Source: Muribaculaceae bacterium (GTDB lineage Bacteria > Bacteroidota > Bacteroidia > Bacteroidales > Muribaculaceae). Taken from it: a DNA stretch of 26,068 bases. Below, one piece after another: positions 7,691 to 15,948 of this stretch. The notes under the pieces were generated by a model that was given only the letters and a program-made list of their open reading frames with translations, did no database searches and was not told where the DNA came from. The position numbers and the translations under genes were made by a program. Where the stretch lies: positions 1-26,068 of the forward strand of contig VSPM01000037.1 in NCBI GenBank assembly GCA_009775365.1, read 5' to 3'. How positions within the stretch are numbered: position 1 is the stretch's first letter; each line of letters begins with the position of its first letter.

Positions 7691-8728
7691 TTATTCTACA
7701 AGCAGCTCTGCCATTTTCTTTAGAATATCTATATCCTGAAGATTTCTACACAAACTCTCCGGGATTGCATCAAATCCAAGTATCGCTCCTATGATATTGC
7801 CGGCCACCGCACCTGTAGAATCACTGTCGCCGCCATGGTTGACAGCAGCAATCAGACACTTTTCTACATTATTGATATGACGTGCCACACAAAAAAGCGA
7901 TATAGTCAGAGTTTCCTCAGCCACCCATCCTTCTCCTATAGAATGCTCTATTATTTCCCAATCGAGCCTTTTGTCATCTTTGAAATCAAGCGCCTCAAGG
8001 CATATGCGTTCCAACTCGCACGTATAGTTCGGATATTGGCAAGAATATAATTGCTTTGTCACGTCAAGTGCCTTCCTGACCATATTGCAGAAACCTTCTT
8101 GCGACAGAGGTGCCACATTCTCTGCACACTGCTGAATCAAGACAGCGCACACTGCCGACGACAAAGTGCTCATAGGGTGCTTATGAGTTATTAGTGCAAC
8201 CTCTGAGGCAAGTTCGGCACATCTGTCGTAAGCAATTCTCTTAGCAGCCGCATAAAGCCCAACCGGTGCGATTCTCATAATCGACCCGCAACCTTTACTA
8301 TTGTTTACAACCGGTATCCCTCTGCGAATGTTATCAAGCGCATTCAAGCATGTAATGCCGGGAGCACGACGCTTATTAAGACTTTCCACTCCTGCAATGT
8401 CGGGGATGAATGAAGTGTTCGCCGCAACACCTGTTTGTCTGCACATCCAGACCACATACGATTGCCTAATATAATCGATAACATCGTCAAAGTTTTCTGA
8501 AGACGCCTTGCATATGCCGGCAATCGTATATAGAGTCATCTGAGTGTCGTCAGACACCTGTGCCTTATCATAATACGCATCATTATCATATCCGGTTATT
8601 CCGTCCGGGCCGTATTGCGCCACTATGCGAGAGTATGAATCTGTAAATTCAACAGGATATCCGAGTGCATCTCCGGCTGCGCCGGCAATGACGGAGCCTA
8701 ATATGCGATTTCTTATTGCTTCGTCCAT
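7691..8728 (-). CDS. ADP-ribosylglycohydrolase family protein
   Basis: A 345-residue member of the ADP-ribosyl-glycohydrolase (ARH/DraG) family, which removes ADP-ribose from proteins or small molecules using two Mg ions. The family signatures are visible: GAAGDALGYPVEF near the N-terminus, the metal-binding DDTQM at residues 60-64, HKHPMSTLSSAV in the middle and NHGGDSDSTGAVAGNIIGA with metal ligands D301 and D303. No signal peptide is present, so it is cytoplasmic. It follows the META-domain lipoprotein gene by 39 nt on the same strand and may be co-transcribed with it. The actual substrate cannot be told from the sequence; many family members act on targets other than ADP-ribosylated proteins. 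Confidence 0.9.
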   Translation of the reverse strand: MDEAIRNRILGSVIAGAAGDALGYPVEFTDSYSRIVAQYGPDGITGYDNDAYYDKAQVSDDTQMTLYTIAGICKASSENFDDVIDYIRQSYVVWMCRQTGVAANTSFIPDIAGVESLNKRRAPGITCLNALDNIRRGIPVVNNSKGCGSIMRIAPVGLYAAAKRIAYDRCAELASEVALITHKHPMSTLSSAVCAVLIQQCAENVAPLSQEGFCNMVRKALDVTKQLYSCQYPNYTCELERICLEALDFKDDKRLDWEIIEHSIGEGWVAEETLTISLFCVARHINNVEKCLIAAVNHGGDSDSTGAVAGNIIGAILGFDAIPESLCRNLQDIDILKKMAELLVE

Positions 8729-8767
8729 AATTTATTATATCAGCTACATGCGGCGCGGGACGAACGC

Positions 8768-9244
8768 TTATTTCTTCTCAGCAGCTTTGCGAAGCAAGAT
8801 ATATTGCGCAGGATTGTTACAGTTCAGACGTGCTGTGGAATCATTTTCAACACTGACTGTGACTATGTTCGGGAGGATTTGACGTATTGCATCCTCTGCA
8901 GCCATATTATCGCACGCCATTTCAGTCATGATGCCATCGCCGAGAGTTATAGAGTCGCCGGATATAGCATAGGGGCCGGAAAATGTATTACAATTTGTCT
9001 GAATAAAATATGTGCTGTCTTCAAATGAAATATACTGACGGGCGTCGCCGGCAATATCTGACGGACGAACAGACAAAGAATCACTTACAACGATATTTTC
9101 AAGATACCATTGGCCGGACATATCCACACTTGCCACAGATTCAATTGAATCATTCTCTACTTCGGTATTCGATGATTTGTTATTGCCTGAGCATGACACC
9201 AAGAGGAGCGCTGCGGCAATTGATAAACAGGTGTTTGTTTTCAT
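8768..9244 (-). CDS. META-domain (HslJ-like) lipoprotein
   Basis: A 158-residue lipoprotein with lipobox LVSC (Cys18). Residues of about 42-150 form a META domain: GQWYLENIVV at the start, TNCNTFSGPYAISGDSI in the middle and DGIMTEMAC, the GxxxTxMAC-type signature of HslJ/META proteins. META-domain lipoproteins are periplasmic beta-rich proteins linked in some bacteria to stress or to novobiocin resistance (HslJ), but no biochemical activity is established. It is divergent from the alpha/beta hydrolase gene and lies upstream of the ADP-ribosylglycohydrolase gene in the same direction. Confidence 0.88.
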   Translation of the reverse strand: MKTNTCLSIAAALLLVSCSGNNKSSNTEVENDSIESVASVDMSGQWYLENIVVSDSLSVRPSDIAGDARQYISFEDSTYFIQTNCNTFSGPYAISGDSITLGDGIMTEMACDNMAAEDAIRQILPNIVTVSVENDSTARLNCNNPAQYILLRKAAEKK

Positions 9245-9291
9245 TTCAATGTTGTTAATAATCTATAATCCATACTACGGATTTAACACCA

Positions 9292-9299
9292 CAAATTTA
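9292..9299 (-). promoter_or_regulatory. Candidate -7 element for the META lipoprotein gene
   Basis: Read on the minus strand this is TAAATTTG, an exact TAnnTTTG match about 48 nt before the start codon at 9244. No TTG at the expected -33 spacing was found. Confidence 0.4.
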
Positions 9300-9487
9300 G
9301 CGAATTTTTATCAATCTACATAATATTCTACTGACAGCATTTATGAGCTATATGCAAACAATGCTGGCTCAAGACATTACAGTCATAAAAACAATTTATT
9401 CATCACTCGGCTACTGAAAAATCATGTGCGCAAAATATTGGTAAGATGTTTCAAAATTATGGTACGTTTACTATGAGACATAAGTTG

Positions 9488-9495
9488 TAATTTTG
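9488..9495 (+). promoter_or_regulatory. TAATTTTG element just before the alpha/beta hydrolase gene
   Basis: This is an exact TAnnTTTG match, but it ends only 8 nt before the ATG at 9504, so a promoter here would give a nearly leaderless mRNA. The 258-bp divergent gap from 9245 to 9503 otherwise shows no gene. Confidence 0.3.
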
Positions 9496-9503
9496 CAAAA
9501 AAT

Positions 9504-10568
9504 ATGAAAATAACATTACTCTCAGTTGCTGTTATATGCAGCAGCATAATCGCAAACTCTCAAGTTATGGACAACACCAACACTTCAATTGCTCCTATAG
9601 AGCAATTGTCGCTCGCTCAAGAATGGGATAAAACATTTCCCAAAAGTGATAAAGTAGACCACAAAAAAGTGACATTCATCAACAGATACGGCATAACAAT
9701 TGCAGCAGACATGTACACACCCAAGAATGCTGCAGGCAAATTGTCGGCAATCGCAGTTAGTGGACCTTTCGGAGCTGTAAAAGAGCAAAGCAGTGGCCTT
9801 TACGCTCAGCAACTTGCCGAAAGAGGTTTCCTTGCAATCGCCTTTGACCCATCTTTCACCGGAGAATCCGGCGGCATCCCCCGCCGCGTGGCTTCGCCCG
9901 ACATCAATACAGAAGATTTTAGCGCGGCCGTTGATTTCCTGTCTGTGCAAGAAAATGTTGATGCAGAGAAAATCGGCATACTCGGCATATGCGGCTGGGG
10001 CGGATTTTCTATTTCAGCGGCAGCCAATGACCCTCGCATAAAAGCGACGGTGGCATCTACGATGTACGACATGTGCAGAGTCACTTCCAATGGTTATTAT
10101 GATGCAAACAACTCTGCTGAATCGCGCAACGAAATGAGAAAACAGATGGCAAGACAGCGCACAGAGGATTATCGGAATGGGAAATACACAAGAGGAGGGG
10201 GAGTGGTTGACCCACTGCCTGACGATGCACCGGAATTTGTAAAACGCTATTATGATTATTATAAAACTCCTCGCGGATTCCATCCCAGAAGCGGCAACTC
10301 AACCGATGGCTGGAATGTGACGTCTTCATTCCCTTTTATAAATTTCACCCTTCTCGAACGTGCCTCTGAGATTGAAAGCGCTGTCATGGTTCTTCACGGA
10401 GACCGTGCGCACTCCCTGTATTTCGGGAAAGACGCTTTCAAAAAACTGAAAGGTGACAACAAGCAGCTGCTTATTGTGAATGACGCTGACCATACGGATC
10501 TCTACGACAATCTTGATAAGATTCCATTCGACGAGATTGCGGCATTCTATAAATCAAATTTGAAATAA
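9504..10568 (+). CDS. Secreted alpha/beta hydrolase of the dienelactone-hydrolase/YcjY type
   Basis: A 354-residue exported enzyme with signal peptide at about 1-19 (ending ANSQ). The alpha/beta-hydrolase fold is shown by the N-terminal strand pair RYGITIAADMYTPKN, the oxyanion region SGPFGAVKEQ and the nucleophile elbow GILGICGWGG. The residue at the nucleophile position is Cys163 rather than Ser, as in dienelactone hydrolases and YcjY-like proteins. The likely acid and base are D300 in LHGDRAHS and H330 in NDADHTDLYD. Between core and cap lies a charged helical insertion (about 205-260). The substrate is unknown; related proteins are annotated as acetyl-xylan or other carboxyl esterases. 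It is monocistronic. Confidence 0.8.
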   Translation: MKITLLSVAVICSSIIANSQVMDNTNTSIAPIEQLSLAQEWDKTFPKSDKVDHKKVTFINRYGITIAADMYTPKNAAGKLSAIAVSGPFGAVKEQSSGLYAQQLAERGFLAIAFDPSFTGESGGIPRRVASPDINTEDFSAAVDFLSVQENVDAEKIGILGICGWGGFSISAAANDPRIKATVASTMYDMCRVTSNGYYDANNSAESRNEMRKQMARQRTEDYRNGKYTRGGGVVDPLPDDAPEFVKRYYDYYKTPRGFHPRSGNSTDGWNVTSSFPFINFTLLERASEIESAVMVLHGDRAHSLYFGKDAFKKLKGDNKQLLIVNDADHTDLYDNLDKIPFDEIAAFYKSNLK

Positions 10569-10634
10569 TCATAACGTACCCTATTCATATCAGACACTTT
10601 AGTCACTTCCGGGGGAAAGTGGTCTTAATCATTT

Positions 10635-10677
10635 GAAAGTTTCCGGCATTGCCTCATTGGCAACGTCGGGAACTTTC
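10635..10677 (+). terminator. Imperfect 19-bp hairpin after the hydrolase gene
   Basis: The arms 10635-10653 and 10659-10677 pair over 19 positions with two G-U pairs and one mismatch around loop TCATT. A T9-10 tract follows only about 25 nt later, so the hairpin may terminate transcription or act as a 3'-end stabiliser. It lies 66 nt after the hydrolase stop. The rest of the gap to 10797 shows nothing else. Confidence 0.5.
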
Positions 10678-10796
10678 TCCATCCTCCGGGCAATTCAAAT
10701 ATTTTTTTTTGCAAATTAAAGAAAGTGTTGATGCCTGTTTAAACTATTCCATGAATAAATGTCTTATAAGTAAAGAAACCAATAAAACTATTTGCT

Positions 10797-11366
10797 ATGA
10801 GACATATTGTCACCACCTTGATTTTCTCCCTCTTCCTATCGTTAGGTACCGGAGTGGCATTTGCCGACAGGCATAATGACCGGGGACATGACCGGGAGCG
10901 CAAGGAACAAAGATTTCATGGAAACCATAAGGACAAGAAAAAGGATAAAGGCCGGCACAAAGACAGGCACGACAAATCGCATAAAGGTCACAAAAAAGAT
11001 TACAAGCATGGCGACATGCGTCCCGGCCACCATGGCAACAAACATCATGGCGGGGCACCACGACCGGGCTTCAATGGCCCCTCATATGGCCACGGCCCGC
11101 ATCATCATCATGCACCGGCTCCCCCTATGCCTCCAAGACTAAAGCATATGGTGCATCACGCTACCAGAGGCTGCCATGACGTAGATGTGTGGCAAGTAAA
11201 CCATGACACATATATAGTGAAATATAGAAAGGGAAGAAGGTATTACACCCAATACCTATATCCTTATTCCGAGAGATATGGCAACATCAATCTTATATCC
11301 CTCAATTGGCAGCCGCTCTCTCCATGGAATCTGATTCCCAGAATTCAACTGAACATCAATTTATAA
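10797..11366 (+). CDS. Secreted His/Lys-rich protein
   Basis: A 189-residue protein with a clean signal peptide (about 1-23, ending AFA). Residues of about 24-115 are low-complexity and very rich in His, Lys, Asp and Gly: about 24 His in the whole protein, including HHHH and repeated HKDKKKDKGRHKDRH-like blocks. This is followed by a Pro-rich linker (HAPAPPMPPR). The C-terminal 75 residues are a compact beta-rich segment with CHDVDVWQVNHDTYIVKYRK that looks folded. Polyhistidine tracts of this type often bind Zn, Cu or Ni, so metal buffering or envelope adhesion is possible. No family is recognised. The gene converges on glnS and shares its terminator. Confidence 0.75.
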   Translation: MRHIVTTLIFSLFLSLGTGVAFADRHNDRGHDRERKEQRFHGNHKDKKKDKGRHKDRHDKSHKGHKKDYKHGDMRPGHHGNKHHGGAPRPGFNGPSYGHGPHHHHAPAPPMPPRLKHMVHHATRGCHDVDVWQVNHDTYIVKYRKGRRYYTQYLYPYSERYGNINLISLNWQPLSPWNLIPRIQLNINL

Positions 11367-11378
11367 ACATTGGACAGC

Positions 11379-11438
11379 CGCAAAAAAACGAAACTCCCTC
11401 TTGCCGATATCGGCAAGAGGGAGTTTCGTTTTTTTGCG
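11379..11438. terminator. Perfect 60-nt palindrome, bidirectional terminator
   Basis: The left half 11379-11408 is the exact reverse complement of 11409-11438, with GATATC at the centre. Each strand has the form A7, CG-rich stem, T7, so transcripts from both the His-rich gene (+) and glnS (-) would form a long stem followed by seven U. The His-rich gene stops 12 nt before it, and the glnS stop lies 9 nt beyond the other end. Confidence 0.9.
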
Positions 11439-11447
11439 CGTGCAAAT

Positions 11448-13157
11448 TTACTTTGCAACCTTTTTCTGCTCTTTAGCCCATGTGTCTTTAAGGCCGATTG
11501 TTTTATTAAACACCAGTTTTTCAGAAGTTGAATCAGGATCTACAGTGTAGTAGCCAAGACGGGTGAACTGAAAATGGCCTTCTACTTTTGCATTCTCAGC
11601 GGCCCAAGGTTCAATCATGACATTTTCACGAATCTTGAGAGACTCAGGATTCAAAAGATCTCGGAAATCACCTTCTTCGGCAGAAGGATTCTCCACTGCG
11701 AAAAGACGATCGTAGTCACGGACCTCAGCTTTTACTGCATGAGGCACGGAAACCCAGTGAAGAGTGCCTTTCACCTTGCGGTCACTTCCGGGCATTCCGC
11801 TCTTTGATTCCGGATCATATTCCACATAAATTTCTTCAATCTCTCCGTTTTCGTTTTTCTTGACACCGGTGCATTTTATAATATATGCCCCTTTAAGACG
11901 CACCTCCTTGTCGGGCGAAAGACGGAAGAATTTCTTAGGAGGATTCTCCATGAAGTCTTCACGCTCAATCCAAAGTTCGCGAGTGAAAGGCATAGGATGT
12001 TTCCCCTCTTCAAGATTCTCGGGGTTATTGTCCATATAGATTGTCTCTTCCTGATTCTCGGGATAATTAGTTATCACAAGTTTCACAGGATTGACAACGG
12101 CGCTGATTCGAGTAGCGGTTTTGTTAAGATCCTCCCTGACTGCGTGTTCCAGCAATTCGATATGGTTCAGAGCCTCATATTTTGTATAGCCGATTCTATT
12201 CACGAAATCTTTGATGGCAGAAGGAGTGTAGCCACGACGTCGCAATCCGCATAAGGTGGGCATTCGGGGGTCATCCCATCCGTTCACAAGATTTTCTTTT
12301 ACGAGCTGCAGGAGCTTGCGCTTACTCATTACCGTGTAAGTGAGATTCAATCTGTTGAACTCAATCTGACGAGGACAGTAAGTGTCGTCGGCAAGTTCTT
12401 TCACGAAATATTCGTAAAGCGGACGATGAGGCACAAACTCAAGTGTGCATATAGAATGTGTCACACCTTCGAAAAAGTCGCTTTGGCCATGAGCAAAGTC
12501 ATACATAGGATAGACTTTCCATTGAGTGCCGGTGCGCCAGTGAGGGGTCTTGATAATTCGATAGATTATCGGGTCGCGGAAGTGCATATTGCTGTTGGCC
12601 ATGTCAATTTTAGCACGCAGCACCATAGATCCCTCTTCAAACTCTCCATTGTTCATGCGCATGAAAAGGTCGATGTTTTCCTCAACAGGGCGATTACGGA
12701 AAGGAGAATCAACGCCGGGAGTAGTGGGAGTGCCTTTTTGCTCGGCAATCTGCTCACTGGTCTGCTCGTCAACATACGCTTTTCCCTCCTTTATGAGCCT
12801 TATGGCAAAATCGAAAAGCTGCGGGAAATAGTCGCTTGCATAATATAAACGGTCGCCCCAGTCATAGCCAAGCCAATGTATGTCGCGCATGATAGCGTTG
12901 ACATATTCTGTGTCTTCCTTTTGCGGGTTAGTGTCGTCGAAACGCAGATTGCAGGTGCCGCCGAATTTCTCGGCTGCGCCGAAATCCATTATGAAAGCCT
13001 TGGCATGGCCAATATGCAGATATCCGTTAGGTTCGGGCGGGAAACGAGTGCTGAGTCTGCCGCCGTTTTTGCCTGCCGCGAGATCATCCTTTATTTCCTG
13101 CTCCACAAAGTTTAGGCCGCCTTCATTGACGATGCCTTCTTCCACGATTTCAGTCAT
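11448..13157 (-). CDS. glnS: Glutamine--tRNA ligase
   Basis: A 569-residue class I aminoacyl-tRNA synthetase that charges tRNA-Gln with glutamine in the cytoplasm. The signature motifs are intact: RFPPEPNGYLHIGHAKA with HIGH at 48-51, LRFDDTNPQKE just after it, HWRTGTQWKVYPMYDFAHG, and the KMSKS-loop variant VMSKRK at 276-281. The C-terminal third is the beta-barrel anticodon-binding domain, with typical GlnRS pieces such as VSVPHA and FQFTRLGYY. The length is normal for bacterial GlnRS. The start at 13157 gives a short N-terminal extension before the catalytic core, which is usual in Bacteroidota. It is a housekeeping gene unrelated to the neighbouring mannan locus. Confidence 0.97.
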   Translation of the reverse strand: MTEIVEEGIVNEGGLNFVEQEIKDDLAAGKNGGRLSTRFPPEPNGYLHIGHAKAFIMDFGAAEKFGGTCNLRFDDTNPQKEDTEYVNAIMRDIHWLGYDWGDRLYYASDYFPQLFDFAIRLIKEGKAYVDEQTSEQIAEQKGTPTTPGVDSPFRNRPVEENIDLFMRMNNGEFEEGSMVLRAKIDMANSNMHFRDPIIYRIIKTPHWRTGTQWKVYPMYDFAHGQSDFFEGVTHSICTLEFVPHRPLYEYFVKELADDTYCPRQIEFNRLNLTYTVMSKRKLLQLVKENLVNGWDDPRMPTLCGLRRRGYTPSAIKDFVNRIGYTKYEALNHIELLEHAVREDLNKTATRISAVVNPVKLVITNYPENQEETIYMDNNPENLEEGKHPMPFTRELWIEREDFMENPPKKFFRLSPDKEVRLKGAYIIKCTGVKKNENGEIEEIYVEYDPESKSGMPGSDRKVKGTLHWVSVPHAVKAEVRDYDRLFAVENPSAEEGDFRDLLNPESLKIRENVMIEPWAAENAKVEGHFQFTRLGYYTVDPDSTSEKLVFNKTIGLKDTWAKEQKKVAK

Positions 13158-13210
13158 ATGTTATAATGTTATTCAGTATCGTAAAAACTGTTCAGATATT
13201 CATTAAAATG

Positions 13211-13218
13211 CAAAGTTA
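13211..13218 (-). promoter_or_regulatory. Candidate -7 element for glnS
   Basis: On the minus strand this is TAACTTTG, an exact TAnnTTTG match about 53 nt before the glnS start codon. No -33 TTG at standard spacing is evident. Confidence 0.45.
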
Positions 13219-13356
13219 ATAAAAAACTTTGTAATCACGCCCCTAATGAAACTAAAAATATGACATGAAAATATGACGTATGTACATTTTTGAGCATTTC
13301 GGAATTGCAAAAAATATTAAGCACCGATACTATTTTATCTTTATATTGTCAATAAC

Positions 13357-13419
13357 AATGCAATTTAAGTATTATCGCGATTTAAACATTGCATTATGAG
13401 TATATTGTGGCTATCTTTG
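13357..13419 (+). promoter_or_regulatory. Promoter and inverted-repeat operator of the AraC regulator gene
   Basis: TTG at 13389-13391 and TATCTTTG at 13412-13419 are 20 bp apart, a good Bacteroidota promoter about 75 nt before the start at 13496. Its -33 element lies inside the right arm of an inverted repeat, AATGCAAT (13357-13364) and ATTGCATT (13388-13395), whose centres are 31 bp (three turns) apart. This geometry fits a dimeric regulator, perhaps AraC autoregulation (inference). Confidence 0.6.
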
Positions 13420-13495
13420 CATATAAATTATCCGTCCTTGACAGTCACGCCCGAACCAGCAGGGAAGGTTAACCTTAAATATCATAAATGCAAAT

Positions 13496-14374
13496 ATGAA
13501 CAACCAGATAATCACTGAGATTACGCCATTATCGGATAAGGATTGCTTTTATCTTGTTGACAGATATAAAGACCGTTTTACGTTCCCTGTACACCGGCAT
13601 GAAGAATATGAACTGAATTTTTTGTCGAATTGCAAGGGAGCCCGCAGAGTGGTGGGTGATTCGTTTGAGACTATTGGAGATTTTGACCTCGTGCTTGTTG
13701 GCCACGGCATAGAGCATGGATGGGAACAGCATGAGTGTGAAAATGACAAAATACGCGAAATAACCATCCAGTTTTCTCAAGACTTGTTCAGCGAGTCTTT
13801 TCTCGGCAAAAATCAGCTCTCCGGAATAAGAAAAATGTTTGAAGAGAGTTCTAACGGGATAGTCTTTCCGGCTTCAAGCATCTTGAAGGTTTATAACAGG
13901 CTTGACAATCTCACAAAAACTGATTCAGGGTTCAACGGGGTGCTCGAATTAATGGCGATTCTTAACGAACTTGCGGAAGAGGGCAACTACAGGCAGCTGT
14001 CGAGCTCTGCATTTGCGTCAGTGAAACCGACTTGCGACAGCAGAAGGGTGCAGAAAGTGCAAGCTTACATAGACGCCAACTACAAAAAGGAGATTAGGCT
14101 TAATGATCTCGCCGCACTTGTTGGAATGACGCCTACGGCATTCAGCCGTTTCTTTAAATTGCGCACAGGCAGATCAATATCCGACTATGTCATCGATGTG
14201 AGATTAGGCCACGCGTCAAGATTGCTTGTTGACTCAACTACTTCAGTGGCAGAAATCTGCTATGAATGCGGTTTCAACAATATATCTAATTTCAACAGAA
14301 TATTCAAAAAGAAAAAGGGGAGTTCACCAAAAGTGTTTCGCGACATATATCAGCATCATAAAAAACTTGTGTAA
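13496..14374 (+). CDS. AraC-family transcriptional regulator of the mannan locus
   Basis: A 292-residue one-component regulator. The N-terminal half is a cupin-type AraC ligand-binding domain, with FPVHRHEEYELNFL at about 30-43 and GHGIEHGW further on. The C-terminal 100 residues hold two helix-turn-helix units: IRLNDLAALVGMTPTAFSRF and SVAEICYECGFNNISNFNRI, the latter followed by the FKKKKGSSPKVFR tail of the family. It lies 90 nt upstream of the acetylesterase gene on the same strand with no terminator between, so it is probably co-transcribed with the first mannan block. It likely senses an oligosaccharide or metabolite of the pathway and replaces the hybrid two-component or SusR-type regulators usual for Bacteroidota polysaccharide loci. 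Confidence 0.9.
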   Translation: MNNQIITEITPLSDKDCFYLVDRYKDRFTFPVHRHEEYELNFLSNCKGARRVVGDSFETIGDFDLVLVGHGIEHGWEQHECENDKIREITIQFSQDLFSESFLGKNQLSGIRKMFEESSNGIVFPASSILKVYNRLDNLTKTDSGFNGVLELMAILNELAEEGNYRQLSSSAFASVKPTCDSRRVQKVQAYIDANYKKEIRLNDLAALVGMTPTAFSRFFKLRTGRSISDYVIDVRLGHASRLLVDSTTSVAEICYECGFNNISNFNRIFKKKKGSSPKVFRDIYQHHKKLV

Positions 14375-14464
14375 GCAAAGTTGCCGGCAATCAACCATGT
14401 TGCAAGGCCACGACATAGAGACCCTAAAAAATTCATATATACAAACATAACTGACATACAAGAA

Positions 14465-15934
14465 ATGAAAATTAGCAATTTCGCAAAAATAGGCATTTCG
14501 TTTATAGCGTTATCCCCATTTAATGCATCAGGGGCCGTCGAACTCCCCGACATCATAAGCGACAATGCAGTTTTTCAGCAAAATTCAGAGGCAAAACTCT
14601 GGGGCTGGAGCAAACCCGGCGCGGAAGTGACAGTGACACCCTCGTGGGACAAAAAAGAATATCGCATAAAGTCAGACGCAAAGACCGGCAAATGGGAGGT
14701 GAGAGTTGCTACGCCCGCTGCTTCATTCACTCCTTATCAAGTAACATTCAATGACGGCGACGGGCCGGCGCAAATAAATAATGTCCTGATAGGTGAGGTA
14801 TGGTTCTGCTCAGGCCAGTCAAACATGGAAATGCCGCTTCGCGGGTTCTGGACTCAACCCATAGAAGGCGCCGCCCAGGCCATTGCTTATTCAGGCAAAT
14901 ATCCCGGCATCAGAATGGCCACTGTGCCCAAAAAGGCTTCATATTCCCCACAGGAGAAGGTAGAAGGGAAATGGAAAGTGTCTGCGCCGGAGAATGCAGC
15001 CGATTTTTCTGCGCTTGCCTATTTTTTTGCGCAATCACTCACCGACATGCTCAATGTTCCGGTAGGCATAATAAATTGCGCCTATGGAGGCTCCAAGGTG
15101 GAAGGCTGGATCCCCAAATGGAAACTTGACACCTATCCTGAATGGGACATGGACAAAGAGGAGAAGGATCCTTCTGTCAATGAATGGGAAAGGATAGGAG
15201 TGATGTATAACGCGATGTTGAAACCGGTGCTTGGATACACTGTAAAAGGATTCCTCTGGAATCAGGGAGAATCAAATGTCGGCAGGCACAATGAATATCC
15301 CGAACATCAGAAAGATATGGTGGAAATTTGGCGCGAAGAATGGGGGCTCGGGGAATTGCCTTTCTATTTTGTGGAACTCCCCGGCTGGAAATATGACAAC
15401 GGAGAGAATGACAATGCCGCCATATTCCGCGAATGCCAGCATAAGGCTGCCGAAATTCTCCCCAATAGCGGAATAGTATGTACCACTGACCTTGTTTACC
15501 CATTTGAACTTGAAGACATACATGCACGCAAAAAGAAAGAGATAGGCGAGAGACTTGCATTCATGGCGGCAAACCGAACATATGGAATCTCCGGGATTCC
15601 TTCAACATACCCGTCATACAAATCTGTGTCACTTCAGGGGGACAAAGCCGTGATTTCGTTCAACAATGCAGACGCAGGGCTCAACCCGAATATGGAGCTC
15701 CCCGGTTTTGAGGTGGCCGGCGAAGACAGGGTGTTTTACCCTGCGCATGCCACAGAAGACTGGAATGCGCACACAGTCACAGTGAGCAGCGACAAAGTGA
15801 ATGACATCAAAGCTGTGAGATACTGCTTCAAAAATTTTGCGATAGGCAAAGTAAAGGATATGTATGGAATGCCTCTTATTCCATTCAGAACCGACAATTG
15901 GGATGACGCGAAATCATCGGGAGAATCTAACTAA
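14465..15934 (+). CDS. Secreted SGNH acetylesterase (sialate O-acetylesterase type)
   Basis: A 489-residue exported esterase that probably removes acetyl groups from mannan before mannanase action. The frame is open from 14381, but I choose ATG 14465 because it is followed directly by a signal peptide (MKISNFAKIG..., cleaved near ASGA). The catalytic parts of the sialate-O-acetylesterase (SASA) family are present: nucleophile block CSGQSNMEMP with Ser119, the GGSKVEGWIP block, WNQGESNVGR, and the C-terminal DIHARKKKEIGERLA with the Asp/His dyad. An N-terminal beta-sandwich (about 30-110) precedes the SGNH core. GH5 mannanase follows after 14 nt, so the two are co-expressed. The named family substrate is 9-O-acetyl sialate; an acetyl-mannan substrate is inferred from context. 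Confidence 0.87.
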   Translation: MKISNFAKIGISFIALSPFNASGAVELPDIISDNAVFQQNSEAKLWGWSKPGAEVTVTPSWDKKEYRIKSDAKTGKWEVRVATPAASFTPYQVTFNDGDGPAQINNVLIGEVWFCSGQSNMEMPLRGFWTQPIEGAAQAIAYSGKYPGIRMATVPKKASYSPQEKVEGKWKVSAPENAADFSALAYFFAQSLTDMLNVPVGIINCAYGGSKVEGWIPKWKLDTYPEWDMDKEEKDPSVNEWERIGVMYNAMLKPVLGYTVKGFLWNQGESNVGRHNEYPEHQKDMVEIWREEWGLGELPFYFVELPGWKYDNGENDNAAIFRECQHKAAEILPNSGIVCTTDLVYPFELEDIHARKKKEIGERLAFMAANRTYGISGIPSTYPSYKSVSLQGDKAVISFNNADAGLNPNMELPGFEVAGEDRVFYPAHATEDWNAHTVTVSSDKVNDIKAVRYCFKNFAIGKVKDMYGMPLIPFRTDNWDDAKSSGESN

Positions 15935-15948
15935 AAACTAAAATAATC

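Noticed and set aside
9585..10329. Several minus-strand frames opposite the alpha/beta hydrolase
   Set aside because: They are rich in Cys, His and Ser from antisense reading and have no start context or homology I recognise.
12880..13206. Plus-strand frames opposite glnS
   Set aside because: They are antisense shadows of a highly conserved synthetase gene; the composition has no domain signal.
13255..13277. Two AAAATATGAC direct repeats 13 bp apart upstream of the AraC gene
   Set aside because: Only two AT-rich copies, not in helical phase and far from the promoter; chance is likely.
14381..14390. TTGCCGGCAA palindrome before the acetylesterase
   Set aside because: Ten bases without flanking arms, T run or promoter; too short to support an operator or terminator.
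14381..14464. Upstream extension of the acetylesterase frame starting at ATG 14381
   Set aside because: The 28 extra residues are basic and would bury the signal peptide that begins at 14465; the inner ATG fits an exported enzyme.
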